64,000 bases of DNA. Source: Forficula auricularia. Taxonomy: Eukaryota > Arthropoda > Insecta > Dermaptera > Forficulidae. Shown here piece after piece: positions 12,101 through 20,612 of the stretch. The translations under genes were made by a program, and so were the position numbers. The stretch is taken from the NCBI GenBank assembly GCA_024734495.1, contig JALMQS010000225.1, positions 13,359,573 to 13,423,572 of the forward strand. Reading direction: 5' to 3'. Under the pieces are notes generated by a model. The model was not told where the DNA came from, did not search any database, and worked only from the letters and a program-made list of their open reading frames with translations. The first letter of the stretch is position 1. Each line of letters starts with the position of its first letter.

Positions 12101-14984
12101 TAAAATAAGGAGAAAGGGAAATATATTTGAATGTGAATCGAAAAGAAAATGTCTTTGTTAGTTACAGGTCGACCACCAGTGATGAAAGAACAGCAAGTTT
12201 TCAAAATCCATATGATATTGAGTCCATGAAAAACATTTATAATTGAAGAAAGACTGATGATGAAGACCAAGTCTTCGAAACTATATGCATCAAGCAGAGG
12301 ACAACCTCTTTGTTTCTCTTTGTGAAACAGGAAATTGTAGTGAAATTCGATATGATATATTTAAATGAATAAAATAAATATAATATTTTAATATGTATAA
12401 TTACTTTTATGAGAGAAAGTAAATTCAGGTCAAGACTGACTAAGCATTAAGCTCAACTAACAAAAAAATGCAAAGGTAAATAAATTCCTTTTGATATGAA
12501 TTAAGTCGTTTGTTTTAAATCAAAGCTAGCAAATGATCTCAAATGAAATTAATAATTAAATCTAAATGAATTAGAAATGTTTTGTAAACAGATAAATAAA
12601 ATATATTGTAATATGTTGATAAAATTAAAGGCATTCAGGTCCATTATGTATCAACTAATATTTAAGCAAATTTCGACCTGATTTAGAATAATAATATTTA
12701 TTTATAATCCTTTTGAGGACACATTTTTGGAAATTAAATAAACATAAAATTAATATAAATATTGAGAGTATTTGACAGAAAATGGCACTCCCCAATGAAC
12801 CCTCCCCCCAGGAGACTCTCCCTTGATACTCGAAAACGAGTACTTTGACTTGAACTTGAATTTGTAAAACAATCTTTATCATTAAGCAGCCAAAGGATTA
12901 TAACGTTGTACTATAACTATTACTTTTTATCAACAAATATTTTTCATAAATCAAATCATTTCACCCCACCCGTGGTGGCAGTATTTATATCTCAAACAAC
13001 TCCTAACCCCAAAATCCATCCCACAACAGTGGTGTGCAGCGGTGAAATCTGAAACACGAAATTCCACCCACAACAAAATGCAGTCGGGTAGCTAGAACAT
13101 ATTCAGCGCCCTGGGCCCCTTGATTTTATTTATTTATATAATTAATTAACGGGCAGCTAACTGCTCTCTTTTGATAAAAAACTAGCTGCAAGGCCCGCCT
13201 TCGGCGGCCCCCTTGCTAGCCAGGGGACACGCCCCATGGACCCCCAGCCCACCCTCACCCCTCACTCCCACCCAGCACCACCGCCATACCCAACCCCCGC
13301 CCCACACCACCACTCCACCCGCACCCTAACACACGACCCCCCCGAAACCAACGCCCGCACCCCATCCACCTCGGACCCCACCCCGTGCCCTCCAACCCTG
13401 CGCATCACACCCCCACTACGCCCCCTGGACTCCATCCCAACCCTACTCCGCCTCACTCCCTCACCCCACCCCCATTCCACCACGCGCACCCCATACCCTA
13501 ACCCATCTCCACTCCATTCCACCCCCGCACCCAGTTTTAGCATTTCTAGCCTTCTAGTGACCCACAGAATATATATACAAAATTTTGTTGAGTTTGGTCC
13601 AAGAGAAAATTTTCACATTTTTTGACCCTCCCCCCATTTTGGGTGGTTAGTTTTTGCATTTCTAGCTCTCCAGAGGCCCAGAGATTATGTATACAAAATT
13701 TGGTTGAGTTTGCTCCAAGGGCAAGAATTTACATTTTTTCACCCTCCCCCCCTTTTTGAGTGGTTTTTTGGGGACATTTTTTTAAACAAAAGTTGTCAGA
13801 AATCACACCCCTTACAACTTTGTTTATCATAAAATTTTCCGTAGGGTTAATAGTTTAGGAGTTATTTGATAATTTTCATTCGTGCGACCCCCCAAAGAAA
13901 CATTTTATTTGTTTCATTCATTGACCCTTTGAAGTGAGTGAATTATATATTTTTTTCTATTGATAATCTGGCTGTTTACATTGTATTTATAATTGTATTA
14001 TTTTATTGTTGAAATGAATGATGACCAACCCCGTTTTTATAATTTTGTAATATTGGTTTGTAGACCCTGAAGAAGGAGGGAAGAATCCTCCGAAACGTCG
14101 GTTTGAAAGGAAAAGAGGAAGGATTCCAATAAATTACACCTTATTTGATGTGTTAATTTTTTCTTTCCTCACTACCTCTGGGCTGCCTTCCATTACATTC
14201 AATTAAAATTTCTACCAGTCCGTCTCTCTCCAAAGAAAATTTCGTTGCAAAAAAATAAAAACATATATTTATAATCTATTAGTGTTGCAGGTCCATCCCT
14301 CTCTGCATTTCTGGTTGTAGTATACGTACCTTGCATCTAAGCTTTCACTCAAGTCAACATGATCCAAATAAGTAAACTTAGTCTAATAATGTCTTGCTGC
14401 AAGTTTTGAATTCGTCTACTTAGATACAAATCGACTTTTTTTTTGGCTTTTCGGCCTTTCTAGCCATAAGCCATTTACGATACTATTTATTATTTTTAAA
14501 TTTGTCCCTACCCCGGGGGTCAGATTTTAGCCGGATGCCTCGAGTCGGATTCAAACCCGGGTCCACTTTGTTAGCAGGATAACACGATACCGCCTAGCCT
14601 ATCTGACCCCCCTACAAATCGACTTGAAAGAAAAAGAATTGTGATGCAATAATTGAAATAAACAAGAAAAAGAATATCCTACTCTAAGTTCTGTGACGTC
14701 TCCAAGATGAGGATGGGATCCAATAAGCTTTGGAAATTCATCCTTTTCAGGGGAATGATGCCATAAAGATAATTCATTTTTCTAAAAGAGAAACAAAATA
14801 TTAATGTATTAGACACATACCTAATATTATATTTATAGTAAAAAAAGATTAAAACTATACTTACATTTCTATTATTCCAGGAGCCAGTAACAAAATAAGT
14901 GGATTCATTCAAATGTTCCGGCCGCCATCTCAATTTATTTGCTTTGACACCAATAAATGAACTTCTTATATCTTTAACAGACAT
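42..14984 (-). CDS. Nup43: Nucleoporin Nup43, WD40 protein (six exons, 3' end off the left edge)
   Basis: Nup43 is a WD40 beta-propeller subunit of the Nup107-160 (Y) complex, the outer-ring scaffold of the nuclear pore, also found at kinetochores in animals. Six minus-strand exons join in frame: 14865-14984, 14683-14781, 11051-11300, 7989-8137, 2820-2958 and 42-161, totalling 877 nt or about 292 residues. Landmarks shared with vertebrate Nup43 in the same order are KLRWRPEHL then VTGSWNN near the N-terminus, APCTGLACFEGDIASVGEDG, GQLKVWDL, LVLAGREDGSISEWDLR and NLFSCSHSGEMWHW. The vertebrate protein is about 380 aa, so some 80-90 C-terminal residues should lie left of base 42. The start ATG at 14984 fits the family N-terminus. 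Introns are packed with mobile elements but no exon is broken. Basis: splice sites and phases seen; family identity from recalled homology. Confidence 0.93.
316..448. repeat. Possible hAT end in Nup43 intron
   Basis: CAGTGGTAGTCAACGTGGACC resembles hAT terminal repeats. I cannot find the matching far end. The remaining bases up to the next element show nothing recognisable. Confidence 0.3.
449..1158. mobile_element. TTAA-flanked MITE, copy 1 (710 bp)
   Basis: Flanked by TTAA on both sides. The left end TTAAGGTAGTTGTTCCGCC and right end TACCTTAA form short inverted repeats; it shares about 700 bp in the same orientation with 9737-10460. The target site and size suggest a piggyBac-type non-autonomous element. 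Compared with copy 2 it lacks about 14 bases near the right end. No coding capacity. Confidence 0.8.
1159..1901. other. Nup43 intron, no gene
   Basis: AT-rich sequence with no gene. A decayed hammerhead-like motif lies at 1808-1836. Confidence 0.5.
1902..2803. mobile_element. Foldback element with 279-bp inverted arms
   Basis: Bases 1902-2180 and 2525-2803 are near-perfect reverse complements, beginning CAAGAGCCCACGACGGCC. The 344-bp centre has a diverged internal duplication (TTGATTTTAAGTCGATTC at two places). I see no flanking duplication and no ORF. It ends 16 bases from the Nup43 exon 5 donor boundary. Confidence 0.85.
2820..2958 (-). CDS. Nup43: Nup43 exon 5
   Basis: 139 nt between acceptor TCTGTTTCAG and donor GTAAAA, reading IGVSCLTYHPTQRHLVLAG, REDGSISEWDLR and LLSAHSAL. 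The exon is too short and fragmented for simple ORF calling but matches the HPNQQHVVATGGQDG / SIWDVRQG section of vertebrate Nup43. A foldback element begins 16 bases beyond its donor end. Confidence 0.93.
3055..3800 (+). pseudogene. Jockey-type non-LTR retrotransposon 3' fragment
   Basis: Encodes the C-terminal part of a reverse transcriptase ORF: LGVTLGSDLSWNDHI, LYKAQIRPCLEYCSHLWRGA, SLSTLDAIQRRAIRLI, then after a frameshift near 3424 IPMTSRDWNSLPPTVFP. 5'-truncated, with a 3' tail after a stop at 3688. Related minus-strand copies lie at 51541-51790 (tail) and 59500-60330. Confidence 0.85.
3885..3945 (-). repeat. GC-rich double hairpin, possible Helitron-like 3' end
   Basis: Holds GCCCGCCTTCGGTGGGC and CCAGGGGGCTTCACCCTCTGG, two stable hairpins. 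A related sequence at 13183-13245, read on the minus strand, ends in GCAGCTAG followed by T, as Helitron 3' ends do. Confidence 0.4.
4181..4321. mobile_element. Small MITE (ACCGCGACCTAATATCG family), copy 1
   Basis: About 140 bp with inverted ends (AACCGCGACC... and ...CGCGGTTCACCCC). Same family as 46502-46662 and 52055-52956. Confidence 0.75.
4330..4500 (-). repeat. Palindromic MITE-like repeat with tRNA B-box-like motif, copy 1
   Basis: Bounded by ATCTATTAGATCCG / CGGATCTAATAGATGAC. Inverted relative to the copy at 4720-4870; internal GGTTCGA-like box. Family also at 36045-36275. Confidence 0.6.
4720..4870 (+). repeat. Palindromic MITE-like repeat, copy 2
   Basis: Contains GGGTAGCCAAATGGCCG and GGGTTCGATTTCC, resembling tRNA A and B boxes, then AATAATCCATTCCATC and CGGATCTAATAGATGA. 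Confidence 0.6.
5178..5192. repeat. C15 homopolymer
   Basis: Fifteen consecutive cytosines. Confidence 0.9.
5281..5475 (-). pseudogene. RTE-type retrotransposon C-terminal fragment
   Basis: Minus-strand translation SRRLAWVGHVVRADEEQAIS, one stop, then KDGWIDNVTRDLEELG; this is the typical end of RTE-clade endonuclease/reverse transcriptases. It interrupts the left arm of the enclosing transposon. Confidence 0.75.
5908..5937 (+). ncRNA. Hammerhead-ribozyme-like motif
   Basis: CTGATGA, imperfect stem II (GGC/GCC and AAC/GTT), GAAAC. Left end of PLE copy 1. Confidence 0.45.
5980..6339 (+). pseudogene. GIY-YIG endonuclease remnant of a Penelope-like element
   Basis: Reads LCDQCYVGMTCQYLARRISQ, HALDEGHTFDFENTKIL and WKRQILESMYI. 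This matches the C-terminal GIY-YIG nuclease of PLEs: YVG stands for YIG, followed by the conserved arginine and histidine, the HALDEGHTFDF segment and the glutamate. The GIY half and the reverse transcriptase are missing, so it is a truncated relic. Confidence 0.8.
6428..6880 (-). mobile_element. RTE-type insertion with 9-bp target duplication
   Basis: Flanked by TGACCAGTT at 6419-6427 and 6881-6889. Minus-strand translation gives TYVWSIAMYGCETWTIGKAE then RLEAFEMWCYRRMMNIKW. 5'-truncated, ending in a GAT-repeat tail typical of RTE elements. Near-identical to part of 20613-21575. Confidence 0.9.
7199..7228 (+). ncRNA. Hammerhead-ribozyme-like motif
   Basis: CTGAAGA, stem II GGCCAT/ATGGCC, GAAAC then GTTAGT; position 7 of the core may be any base. 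Right end of PLE copy 1. Confidence 0.65.
7989..8137 (-). CDS. Nup43: Nup43 exon 4
   Basis: The acceptor TTTTTGTTTCAG and the donor GTAATT bound 149 nt. The two first bases complete a codon split with exon 3. It encodes KADTCSLRTVTFPKHNQI and the WD motif GQLKVWDL, and ends at NDDQ in phase 0. Confidence 0.93.
8290..9000 (-). pseudogene. Decayed mariner transposase copy
   Basis: About 700 bp with high similarity to the complete mariner at 24080-24953, broken by frameshifts. The T-run at 8300-8320 corresponds to the run next to that element's left inverted repeat; the repeats themselves are not recognisable here. Confidence 0.7.
9312..10980. mobile_element. Compound PLE terminal-repeat cluster, interrupted by a TTAA MITE
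   Basis: Contains AGCAGGAAATTGGACAAAAT ends at both sides (inverted at about 9330 and 10960), GAAACATTTTAAATAAAGTA units and decayed hammerhead-like motifs at 9382-9409 (minus) and 10887-10915 (plus). Related to 16798-17553 and 61250-61400. Confidence 0.6.
9737..10460. mobile_element. TTAA-flanked MITE, copy 2 (724 bp), nested in PLE sequence
   Basis: TTAA on both sides. Ends TTAAGGTAGTTGCTCCGCC and, inverted, TTAAGGTATTTGTTTCGCG form imperfect 20-bp inverted repeats. Removing it rejoins the PLE repeat around AAAGGATTTAA / ATGGGCC. Confidence 0.85.
11051..11300 (-). CDS. Nup43: Nup43 exon 3
   Basis: The acceptor TTTTTTCTAG precedes TTCATTAATTCG. It reads FINSNNFVVSSSSGSVKLFR, continues through APCTGLACFEGDIASVGEDG, and ends with one spare base before the donor GTAGGT (250 nt). 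The coding part starts upstream of the first internal methionine codon. Confidence 0.92.
11364..12055 (+). pseudogene. C-terminal region of a PLE ORF with GIY-YIG domain
   Basis: Begins YSQELEIIKEIAVNNGYEAS and PYYGQISEKLKQ (the linker typical of PLEs). After a frameshift near 11650 it reads EKEGVYSLKCKDCEAI, a stop codon where the tyrosine of YVG should be, then VGKTERNLKI and, in a further frame, AEHLNSNNHSFPEG. The GIY residues are GVY. Stops and frameshifts make it inactive. Confidence 0.8.
12254..12281 (+). ncRNA. Hammerhead-ribozyme-like motif
   Basis: CTGATGA, stem II GAAGAC/GTCTTC with a CAA loop, GAAAC then TATA. Right end of PLE copy 2. Confidence 0.7.
12341..13182. other. Nup43 intron, no gene seen
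   Basis: AT-rich and without a convincing ORF; nothing recognisable. Confidence 0.5.
13183..13245 (-). repeat. GC-rich hairpin, possible Helitron-like 3' end
   Basis: Contains GGCCCGCCTTCGGCGGCC. On the minus strand it ends GCAGCTAG followed by T. Related to 3885-3945. Confidence 0.4.
13246..13545. repeat. C-rich low-complexity tract
   Basis: About 300 bases of CCCCA/CACCC-like sequence, open in several frames on both strands because of composition; not treated as coding. Downstream GTTGAGTTTGGTCCAAG recurs at 57545 and 61550. Confidence 0.7.
13975..14170 (+). mobile_element. PLE terminal-repeat unit with hammerhead-like motif
   Basis: Short unit around the hammerhead-like core at 14067-14096, preceded by AT-rich sequence and followed by AGGATTCCAATAAATTACAC. 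Confidence 0.5.
14067..14096 (+). ncRNA. Hammerhead-ribozyme-like motif
   Basis: CTGAAGA, stem II GGAGG/CCTCC, GAAAC, then GTC; flanking ACC/GGT could form stem I with cleavage after GTC. Confidence 0.7.
14440..14610 (-). mobile_element. tRNA-derived SINE
   Basis: On the minus strand: a tRNA-like head with TAGGCTAGGCGG (A box) and GGGTTTGAATCC (B box), then a body ending TAAATGGCTTATGGCTAG and an A-run. Body shared with 27229-29330 and 29950-30847. Confidence 0.7.
14683..14781 (-). CDS. Nup43: Nup43 exon 2
   Basis: Thirty-three codons between the acceptor TTTTAG and the donor GTAGGA, both phase 0. The correct frame reads NELSLWHHSPEKDEF then HPHLGDVTELR, matching the ISLWS and GDVMDLQ parts of the vertebrate protein. 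A longer open frame here (with MNYLYGIIPLKRM) is the wrong one. Confidence 0.9.
14865..14984 (-). CDS. Nup43: Nup43 exon 1
   Basis: Forty codons from the ATG at 14984 to TGGAATAATAGAAAT, followed by the donor GTAAGT (phase 0). It encodes KLRWRPEHL and the first blade motif VTGSWNN. About 180 bases upstream (14985-15170) are AT-rich and hold the presumed promoter; I see no clear core promoter motif there. Confidence 0.92.
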
Positions 14985-15689
14985 TATTTAAATATAAGAA
15001 TTATTTAGTAATTAAAGAAAAATAATACAAGTATATTTATAATGTCAGATGTCAGTATGAATTTTACCGGTTAAAACAAAAACCAACCTTAACTGTATTT
15101 GACACTTCTGCCATCTATCGACAGCTTTATGAATGTACTTTGAACAAAAGCGGATGAAATCTTTAAATAAATACAGATTTAAAAATAAATTACTGGTAAT
15201 ATTTATTTAATAAACATTTTGATTTTATAAAACTAATTTTACTTTTATTTATAACTAATCATTTATTATTTTTTATACCCCAAAAATTAAAATAAAATTT
15301 TTTATTACTAGCCAGTTCTTCAGACAAAAAAATGCTAAGCTTATAATTCGCATAGAGCTAAAAATTGGTACAGGTCTTAAATACCCTATTAGAAATGAAA
15401 TATCAAGTCCTCATCCTCCAAAAATATTTGTCAAAGGTCAAAAATATCGGCTTTTTGCAATTTTCTCGCAAACGGTAAGTGTTATCGTAAAAATAGCTCA
15501 GACAAAAGTTGTAGATCATGCAATTCTCTACAAAAATTGTCATTATTCTTTTTTTCTATGAATCACCATTCTTGAGATATCGCGATTCTAAAATTTGGAG
15601 ACAGTGTACTCTACATAATATGCACACATTTCCGCACCAGGTATAGCCAAATTCATAGACGATCCAAAAATTGGTTCAGCTTACATTAA

Positions 15690-16390
15690 TTGTGGAAACT
15701 AAATTAAATTTTCTACAATTAAAACAAAGTTTCATCTTAATTGGATAATGGTAATTCGTGCCGCAATGAGGTTGAAGTTTTGAAAAACTGCAATTTTTTT
15801 TCAAAAAATTGCAGTTTTTATTTCATAAATTGAAAACCACTCATGCTAGAAACTTGATTTCTATCTTATTCTATAGGAAATTTTATTGGCTTGAACGTTT
15901 ACTTGGACTACTTTTTGATAAAACTCTTATATTTATAGATATCCAGCATTTTCCATGACACTTGAGGATTCGGATCATATTCTGTCCGGAAAATGCTGAA
16001 TATCTATAAATCTAAGAGTTTTATCAAAAAAGTGGTTCGAGTAAACGTTCAAGTCATCAAAATTTTCTAGAGAATGAGATTAGAATCAAGTTTTTAAGAT
16101 GAGTGGTTTTCATTTTATGAAGGAAAAACTGCAATTTTTTGCGAAAAAATGTAGTTTTTAAAAATTTCAACCCCATTGCGGAACGAATTACCATTATATA
16201 ATTAAGATGAAACTTTGTTTAAATTGTAGAAAATTTAATCTAGTTTAAAAATGTATAGAGTGGTCTTTGTCGAAAACGTTCTCCGTTATGGTCAAAATGG
16301 GAAAAAATCGAAAAAAATGAGAGTTTTTGGGATATTCAAAAGTGTTCAGGGAGGCTGATTTTGGGATCCCCATAAAAAATCGTAGTGGAG
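15690..16390. mobile_element. Foldback element, short copy
   Basis: Arms around GATATCCAGCATTTTCC / GGAAAATGCTGAATATC with CAATGAGGTTGAAG mirrored at both sides. It shares its core with the larger palindrome 41230-42600. Confidence 0.75.
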
Positions 16391-16797
16391 CAATTTTTTT
16401 TCTCTTCTAGTTTCAGAAATTTCTAAACACAAGGAGGAATTTTTTTTGTGAAAATTACTCGGTACGTCTAGCAGGCTGGCTTAGCTTATTTTTAAAAATG
16501 TCTGAAACGAGGAGAAATATCATTTGATTTTTTGAATAAATTTTAATTTAGGAGTATAAAAGGTAGGGAAAAAATTGGTAAAATTAATTAATGATACTAT
16601 AAATTAAATGGCGTTAAAAATGATTAATTTATTGAAACTGCAAACAGCGTAGGTACCGAGTTTTGAAAAAGTTTCACTTTTTCTTCCAATTTCTAATTAA
16701 ATTTTAAATTAGATGCACCAAACTTTTATTTTTAATACTATATGAGTTGGATAATAAAAATAAGAGTAAATCACTCGTATCCATAATAAGCATTAAT
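16391..16797. other. No gene seen
   Basis: AT-rich spacer without recognisable features. Confidence 0.4.
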
Positions 16798-16866
16798 TAA
16801 CAGGAATAGCAGGGAATTGGACAAATTTTTTTTTTTTTCTGATTTCCTATTTTGTCATTCTAGCCA

Positions 16867-16895
16867 CTGAGGAAGTCGAAATTAATCGACGAAAC
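16867..16895 (+). ncRNA. Hammerhead-ribozyme-like motif
   Basis: CTGAGGA, stem II GTCGA/TCGAC, GAAAC, GTC; flanking GCCA and TGGC pair as stem I. The palindromic ACGT would leave stem III very short, as in ribozymes that work as dimers. Confidence 0.75.
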
Positions 16896-17028
16896 GTCTG
16901 GCCCATTTAATAAAAACTCTGTTTTTTATTTTTATCCAATTCCCTGCTATTCCTGTTAATTAATGCTTATTATGGATACGAGTGATCTACCGTTATAAAA
17001 AACAGAGTTTTTATTGAATGGGCCAGAC

Positions 17029-17057
17029 GTTTCGTCGATTAATTTCGACTTCCTCAG
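17029..17057 (-). ncRNA. Hammerhead-ribozyme-like motif
   Basis: Identical core to 16867-16895, opposite strand. Confidence 0.75.
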
Positions 17058-17354
17058 TGGCTCATTCTATCACTCTTTGTCAAAAGACAATTCCGCTACG
17101 CGACGAAACATCCTTTAATCCTTTTTATTTAAACTATAATACATTGTTGGATCATGTCCCAATTGCTCAAGAATCTTGAACTTTTACACACTTGAACAAT
17201 CAAAAAATTAAAAACCTTTAATTAAAATTTATCACAAAAAAATATGTTTCTACTCTTTAAACAGACAAAGAAAGGATTAAAGGAAAAAAATTAACAGGAA
17301 TAGCAGGGAATTGGACAAAAATAAAAAACAGAGTTTTTATTGAATGGGCCAGAC

Positions 17355-17383
17355 GTTTCGTCGATTAATTTCGACTTCCTCAG
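17355..17383 (-). ncRNA. Hammerhead-ribozyme-like motif
   Basis: Same core and stem II as 16867-16895; the 5' stem I strand has changed. Confidence 0.65.
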
Positions 17384-17459
17384 TTTGAATAAAAAGGATT
17401 AAAGGATGTTTCGTCGCGTAGTGGAATTGTCTTTTGACAAAGAGTGATAGAATGAGCCA

Positions 17460-17488
17460 CTGAGGAAGTCGAAATTAATCGACGAAAC
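17460..17488 (+). ncRNA. Hammerhead-ribozyme-like motif
   Basis: Identical to 16867-16895 including GCCA/TGGC stem I. Confidence 0.75.
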
Positions 17489-17584
17489 GTCTGGCCCATT
17501 CAATAAAAACTCTGTTTTTTATTTTTTCCAATTCCCTGCTATTCCTGTTAATTAAAAATAAGAGTATTTATGGTATGTACCATA

Positions 17585-17601
17585 TGTGTGTGTGTGTGTG
17601 T
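17585..17601. repeat. GT microsatellite
   Basis: (GT)8 or so. Confidence 0.8.
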
Positions 17602-18179
17602 GGAGGGGACAATCATCGTCAGAAGGAAGCCCCGCACACTCTCCTCTCTCTGATCTGCTTAATTCTAATCTTATTAGTTAGTCATGTAATCCTGAATGAA
17701 TGATATATATAATAATTTGCTTTCTTGTTGCAGGTAAAATGAAAAGCTAACAGGATTGTAGCAAAGTTTTTAAATTCATCGACGATATAAAGTTTTTTTA
17801 ATGGAAACTTTAAGCTTTAATGAGAAGACTTTTATTAAAAAAAAAAACTTTAAGGAAAAAGTTTTTTTCGAATCATGGCCTCATTAACCATATACCCGCC
17901 TCCGAGAGCTAGTCTTCTCTCTTTTTGTCTTTAGAAATACGAATAAAAATATAAATCTAGACTCACGGCAGTGTGTCAGGCAAATTCGGAAAATCGGGCG
18001 ACGCACCGGCCTTGTGTATAATTACACGAACCATTTCGAGATTCTTTAGACCCCTCCATAACTCAAAAACTATTAGATCTACACGCTTTAAATTTTGCAT
18101 GTCTAATAAGGACCACTGGAACACCTAGAATCCAAAATCTATTATTGTTCTTGAGTTATTAAGCTCCGAAAAGTGCCAT

Positions 18180-19269
18180 TTTTAACCGACTTCAAAAAAG
18201 GAGGAGGTTCTCTATTCGACTGATTTTTTATTTTTTTTGTGCCTATGTTACCTCATATCTCCGCCAATTGTCAACCGATTTTGAAAAAAAATTTTGCATT
18301 GGGTCCAGTCCAGCTTCCGATTGGACCCATTTTTTTTTTCGTTTTTTTTCATAGGTATTAGACCTTTTTTATTAGGTTTGTTTAGACCTAACCTCTTTGT
18401 TTATGAACCGATTTCGATGGTTCTTTTTTTATCCGAAAGGGGGTGTCTTAGGGATGGTGTCATATTAATTTGGCCAAGTTCTGATGATATGATCACTATT
18501 AATAACATCACTAAAAAAGAGAAAAATAAAAATAATTTTTAAGAAAAAAATAAAAACCGACTTCAAAAAATTAAATGCAACAAATAAAATACACTAAAAG
18601 GTATAAAATAATTATTATCTTATTTAGTTACAACTAAACGACGAAATATTAACATGAAATTACTTTTTGAAGTCGGTACCAAACAAACTATACCTATAAG
18701 CGAGCGTACCCGCCAAACGTACTAAGTAAGATCCGGCGAGTGCGATTCATACAAGGTATATTGTTTGGCACCGACTTCAAAAAGTAATTTCATGTTAATA
18801 TTTCGTCGTTTAGTTGTAACTAAATAAGATAATAATTATTTTATACCTTTTAGTGTATTTTATTTGTTGTATTTAATTTTTTGAAGTCGGTTTTTATTTT
18901 TTTCTTTAAAAATTATTTTTATTTTTCTTTTAGTGATGTTATTAATAGTGATCATATCATCAGAACTTGACCAAATTAATATGACACCATCCCTAAGACA
19001 CCCCTTTCGGATAAAAAAAGAACCATCGAAATCGGTTCATAAACAAAGAGGTTAGGTCTAAACAAACCATAACTAAAAAAGATCTAATACCTATGAAAAA
19101 AAAACGAAAAAAAAATGGGACCAATTGGAAGCTAGACTAGAGACCCAATGCAAAAAAAATTTTCAAAATCGGTTGACAATTGGCGGAGATATGAGGTAAC
19201 ATAGGCACAAAAAAAAAAAAAAATTCAGTCGAATAGAGAACCTCCTCCTTTTTGAAGTCGGTTAAAAAT
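18180..19269. mobile_element. Foldback repeat (AACCGACTTCAAAAAAGGAGG family), full copy
   Basis: Ends TTTTTAACCGACTTC and GAAGTCGGTTAAAAA; arms of about 500 bp meet near 18720 around a GC-richer loop. Related copies: 54148-54896 and 44428-44520. No ORF of note. Confidence 0.85.
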
Positions 19270-19351
19270 CTTTCGTGTAAATCAAAGAGCATCACAAACC
19301 CTATCCTACAGGCGTTCCCAATGATTATCATATATCTATCTAATTATCTAT

Positions 19352-19375
19352 ATCAGGGGTTCTCAACCAGGGTGG
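19352..19375. repeat. Possible hAT end
   Basis: CAGGGGTTCTCAACCAGGG is a hAT-like terminal repeat; partner end not found. Confidence 0.3.
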
Positions 19376-19439
19376 ATCTCCCCTCCTACTAGTTTTTGAG
19401 CTAGAGCATACACAAAATTTGGTAACGTACTAGCTAGCA

Positions 19440-19940
19440 GACATTTTAGCAGAATAATTAATATCTCGTAAAATATCATTTTTCGATGTTCACTCGTTAG
19501 GGCTTTAATTTTTTTTATGAAAATAGTTTCATAAAGATAAAAGTAAATAAATATTACATGAAATATTCATTTACTATGAGTTATAATTTCTAGGTCACTT
19601 GTTTCACATTAAAATTAAAAAAATAAAAGAGATAAATTTTTTTATATATATATATTTCGGTCTATAGACCAATCTTCAGGAAAATACAGAGGTTAACTGA
19701 CTAACTTTTGAATGTGAAACAAGTGACCTAGAAATCCTAACTCATAATAAATGAATATTTCATATAATATTTATTTATTTTTATCTTTTATTAAAGATGT
19801 TTCACCTTGCACCAACACCATAATCTCTATTAATTAAAAATAGTTTCAGTCGTTTTTGAAATATTTCGAAAAAATAAACCAAAAAAAACCCACACTTTTT
19901 CATGCACGATTAGAATATTTGACCATAAACATGTATGGTA
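19440..19940. repeat. Dispersed repeat interrupted by a PLE unit
   Basis: TTTTTCGATGTTCACT and TAGTTTCAGTCGTTTTTGA match segments at 50610-50760 and, inverted, 58070-58290. Between about 19500 and 19845 a PLE-type unit with mirrored CTAGGTCACTTGTTTCAC arms and a hammerhead-like core has been inserted. Confidence 0.55.
19654..19679 (-). ncRNA. Hammerhead-ribozyme-like motif
   Basis: CTGAAGA, stem II GGTC/GACC with TATA loop, GAAAT. Inside a mirrored PLE-type unit. Confidence 0.55.
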
Positions 19941-20532
19941 AAGTCAAAAAATCGGATCTCTGAACAAAGTCAAAATTTGATAACAAGATTCTACTCAAAC
20001 AAAGGAAGCAAGTTAAAAAGATGAATCAAAAGGATTAGAATGCCTTGGGGGATTAGATTTCCAAGGCAAAGTCATGAATGAGAAGAATGTGTGCCTGGGG
20101 TGGATTGTAAGGGCGTAAGGGCGTGAGAATCGGTTGTAGGGTCGGGGGGCGGGGGCGGGACCATCCCGCGCCAGCCACCATTTTATAATTACTCCCCCAG
20201 TGCTTATTAGAATATTGATTCCGGTAATTACACACGCGTACATGAACATTTTTATCAGCCATTCATCCACTCTCTATTAAGAGGCTTTTGCTTCTAGTTC
20301 ACAATTCTTTTTGCATCAACTAATTATGTATTAACAGTTGGGTTAAAATAAATAAAACAAGTTGGTGATCATAACAAAACAGGTGTCTGTGAATCATAAT
20401 GCAAAACACATGATTTTTAAACCAAAACAAATAGATATAACTGAATAAATAAACATTATTTAAAAATAATATTGAGCTAAAAAAAAATTCCTTAAGTGAA
20501 GGGGTCAACCCTTCAGACATTTGTATAAAATA
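19941..20532. other. No gene seen
   Basis: Mostly AT-rich, with one GC-rich patch near 20090-20180 (GGGGGGCGGGGGCGGGACC). No supported gene. Confidence 0.4.
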
Positions 20533-20612
20533 TACAGGGTGGTGACTTGGCCGACGCAGCATAGCGATTACAATGTTAATTTTTGAATGTGCATTTATTT
20601 GCTCCCCTAATT

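Larger units (their letters stand above)
11340..12340 (+). mobile_element. Penelope-like element copy 2 (about 1 kb)
   Basis: Inverted ends CACAAAGAGAAACAAAGAGG at 11391-11410 and again inverted at about 12300-12325. Between them are a GIY-YIG pseudogene and a hammerhead-like motif at 12254-12281. 44620-45080 and 63640-63690 carry the same ends. Confidence 0.8.
16798..17553. mobile_element. Cluster of PLE terminal repeats with four hammerhead-like motifs
   Basis: Two units, each with inverted ends AACAGGAATAGCAGGGAATT (16798 and 16960; 17291 and 17550). Hammerhead-like motifs occur at 16867 (+), 17029 (-), 17355 (-) and 17460 (+). Another inverted GGGCCAGACGTTTCGTCG joins the units. Confidence 0.75.

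Noticed and set aside
13236..13625. Proline/threonine-rich ORF
   Set aside because: C-rich low complexity leaves several frames on both strands open; no splice support or conserved motif.
14679..14864. Extension of the first Nup43 ORF through the intron
   Set aside because: A consensus donor follows at 14864, and exon 2 in another frame gives the conserved Nup43 sequence.
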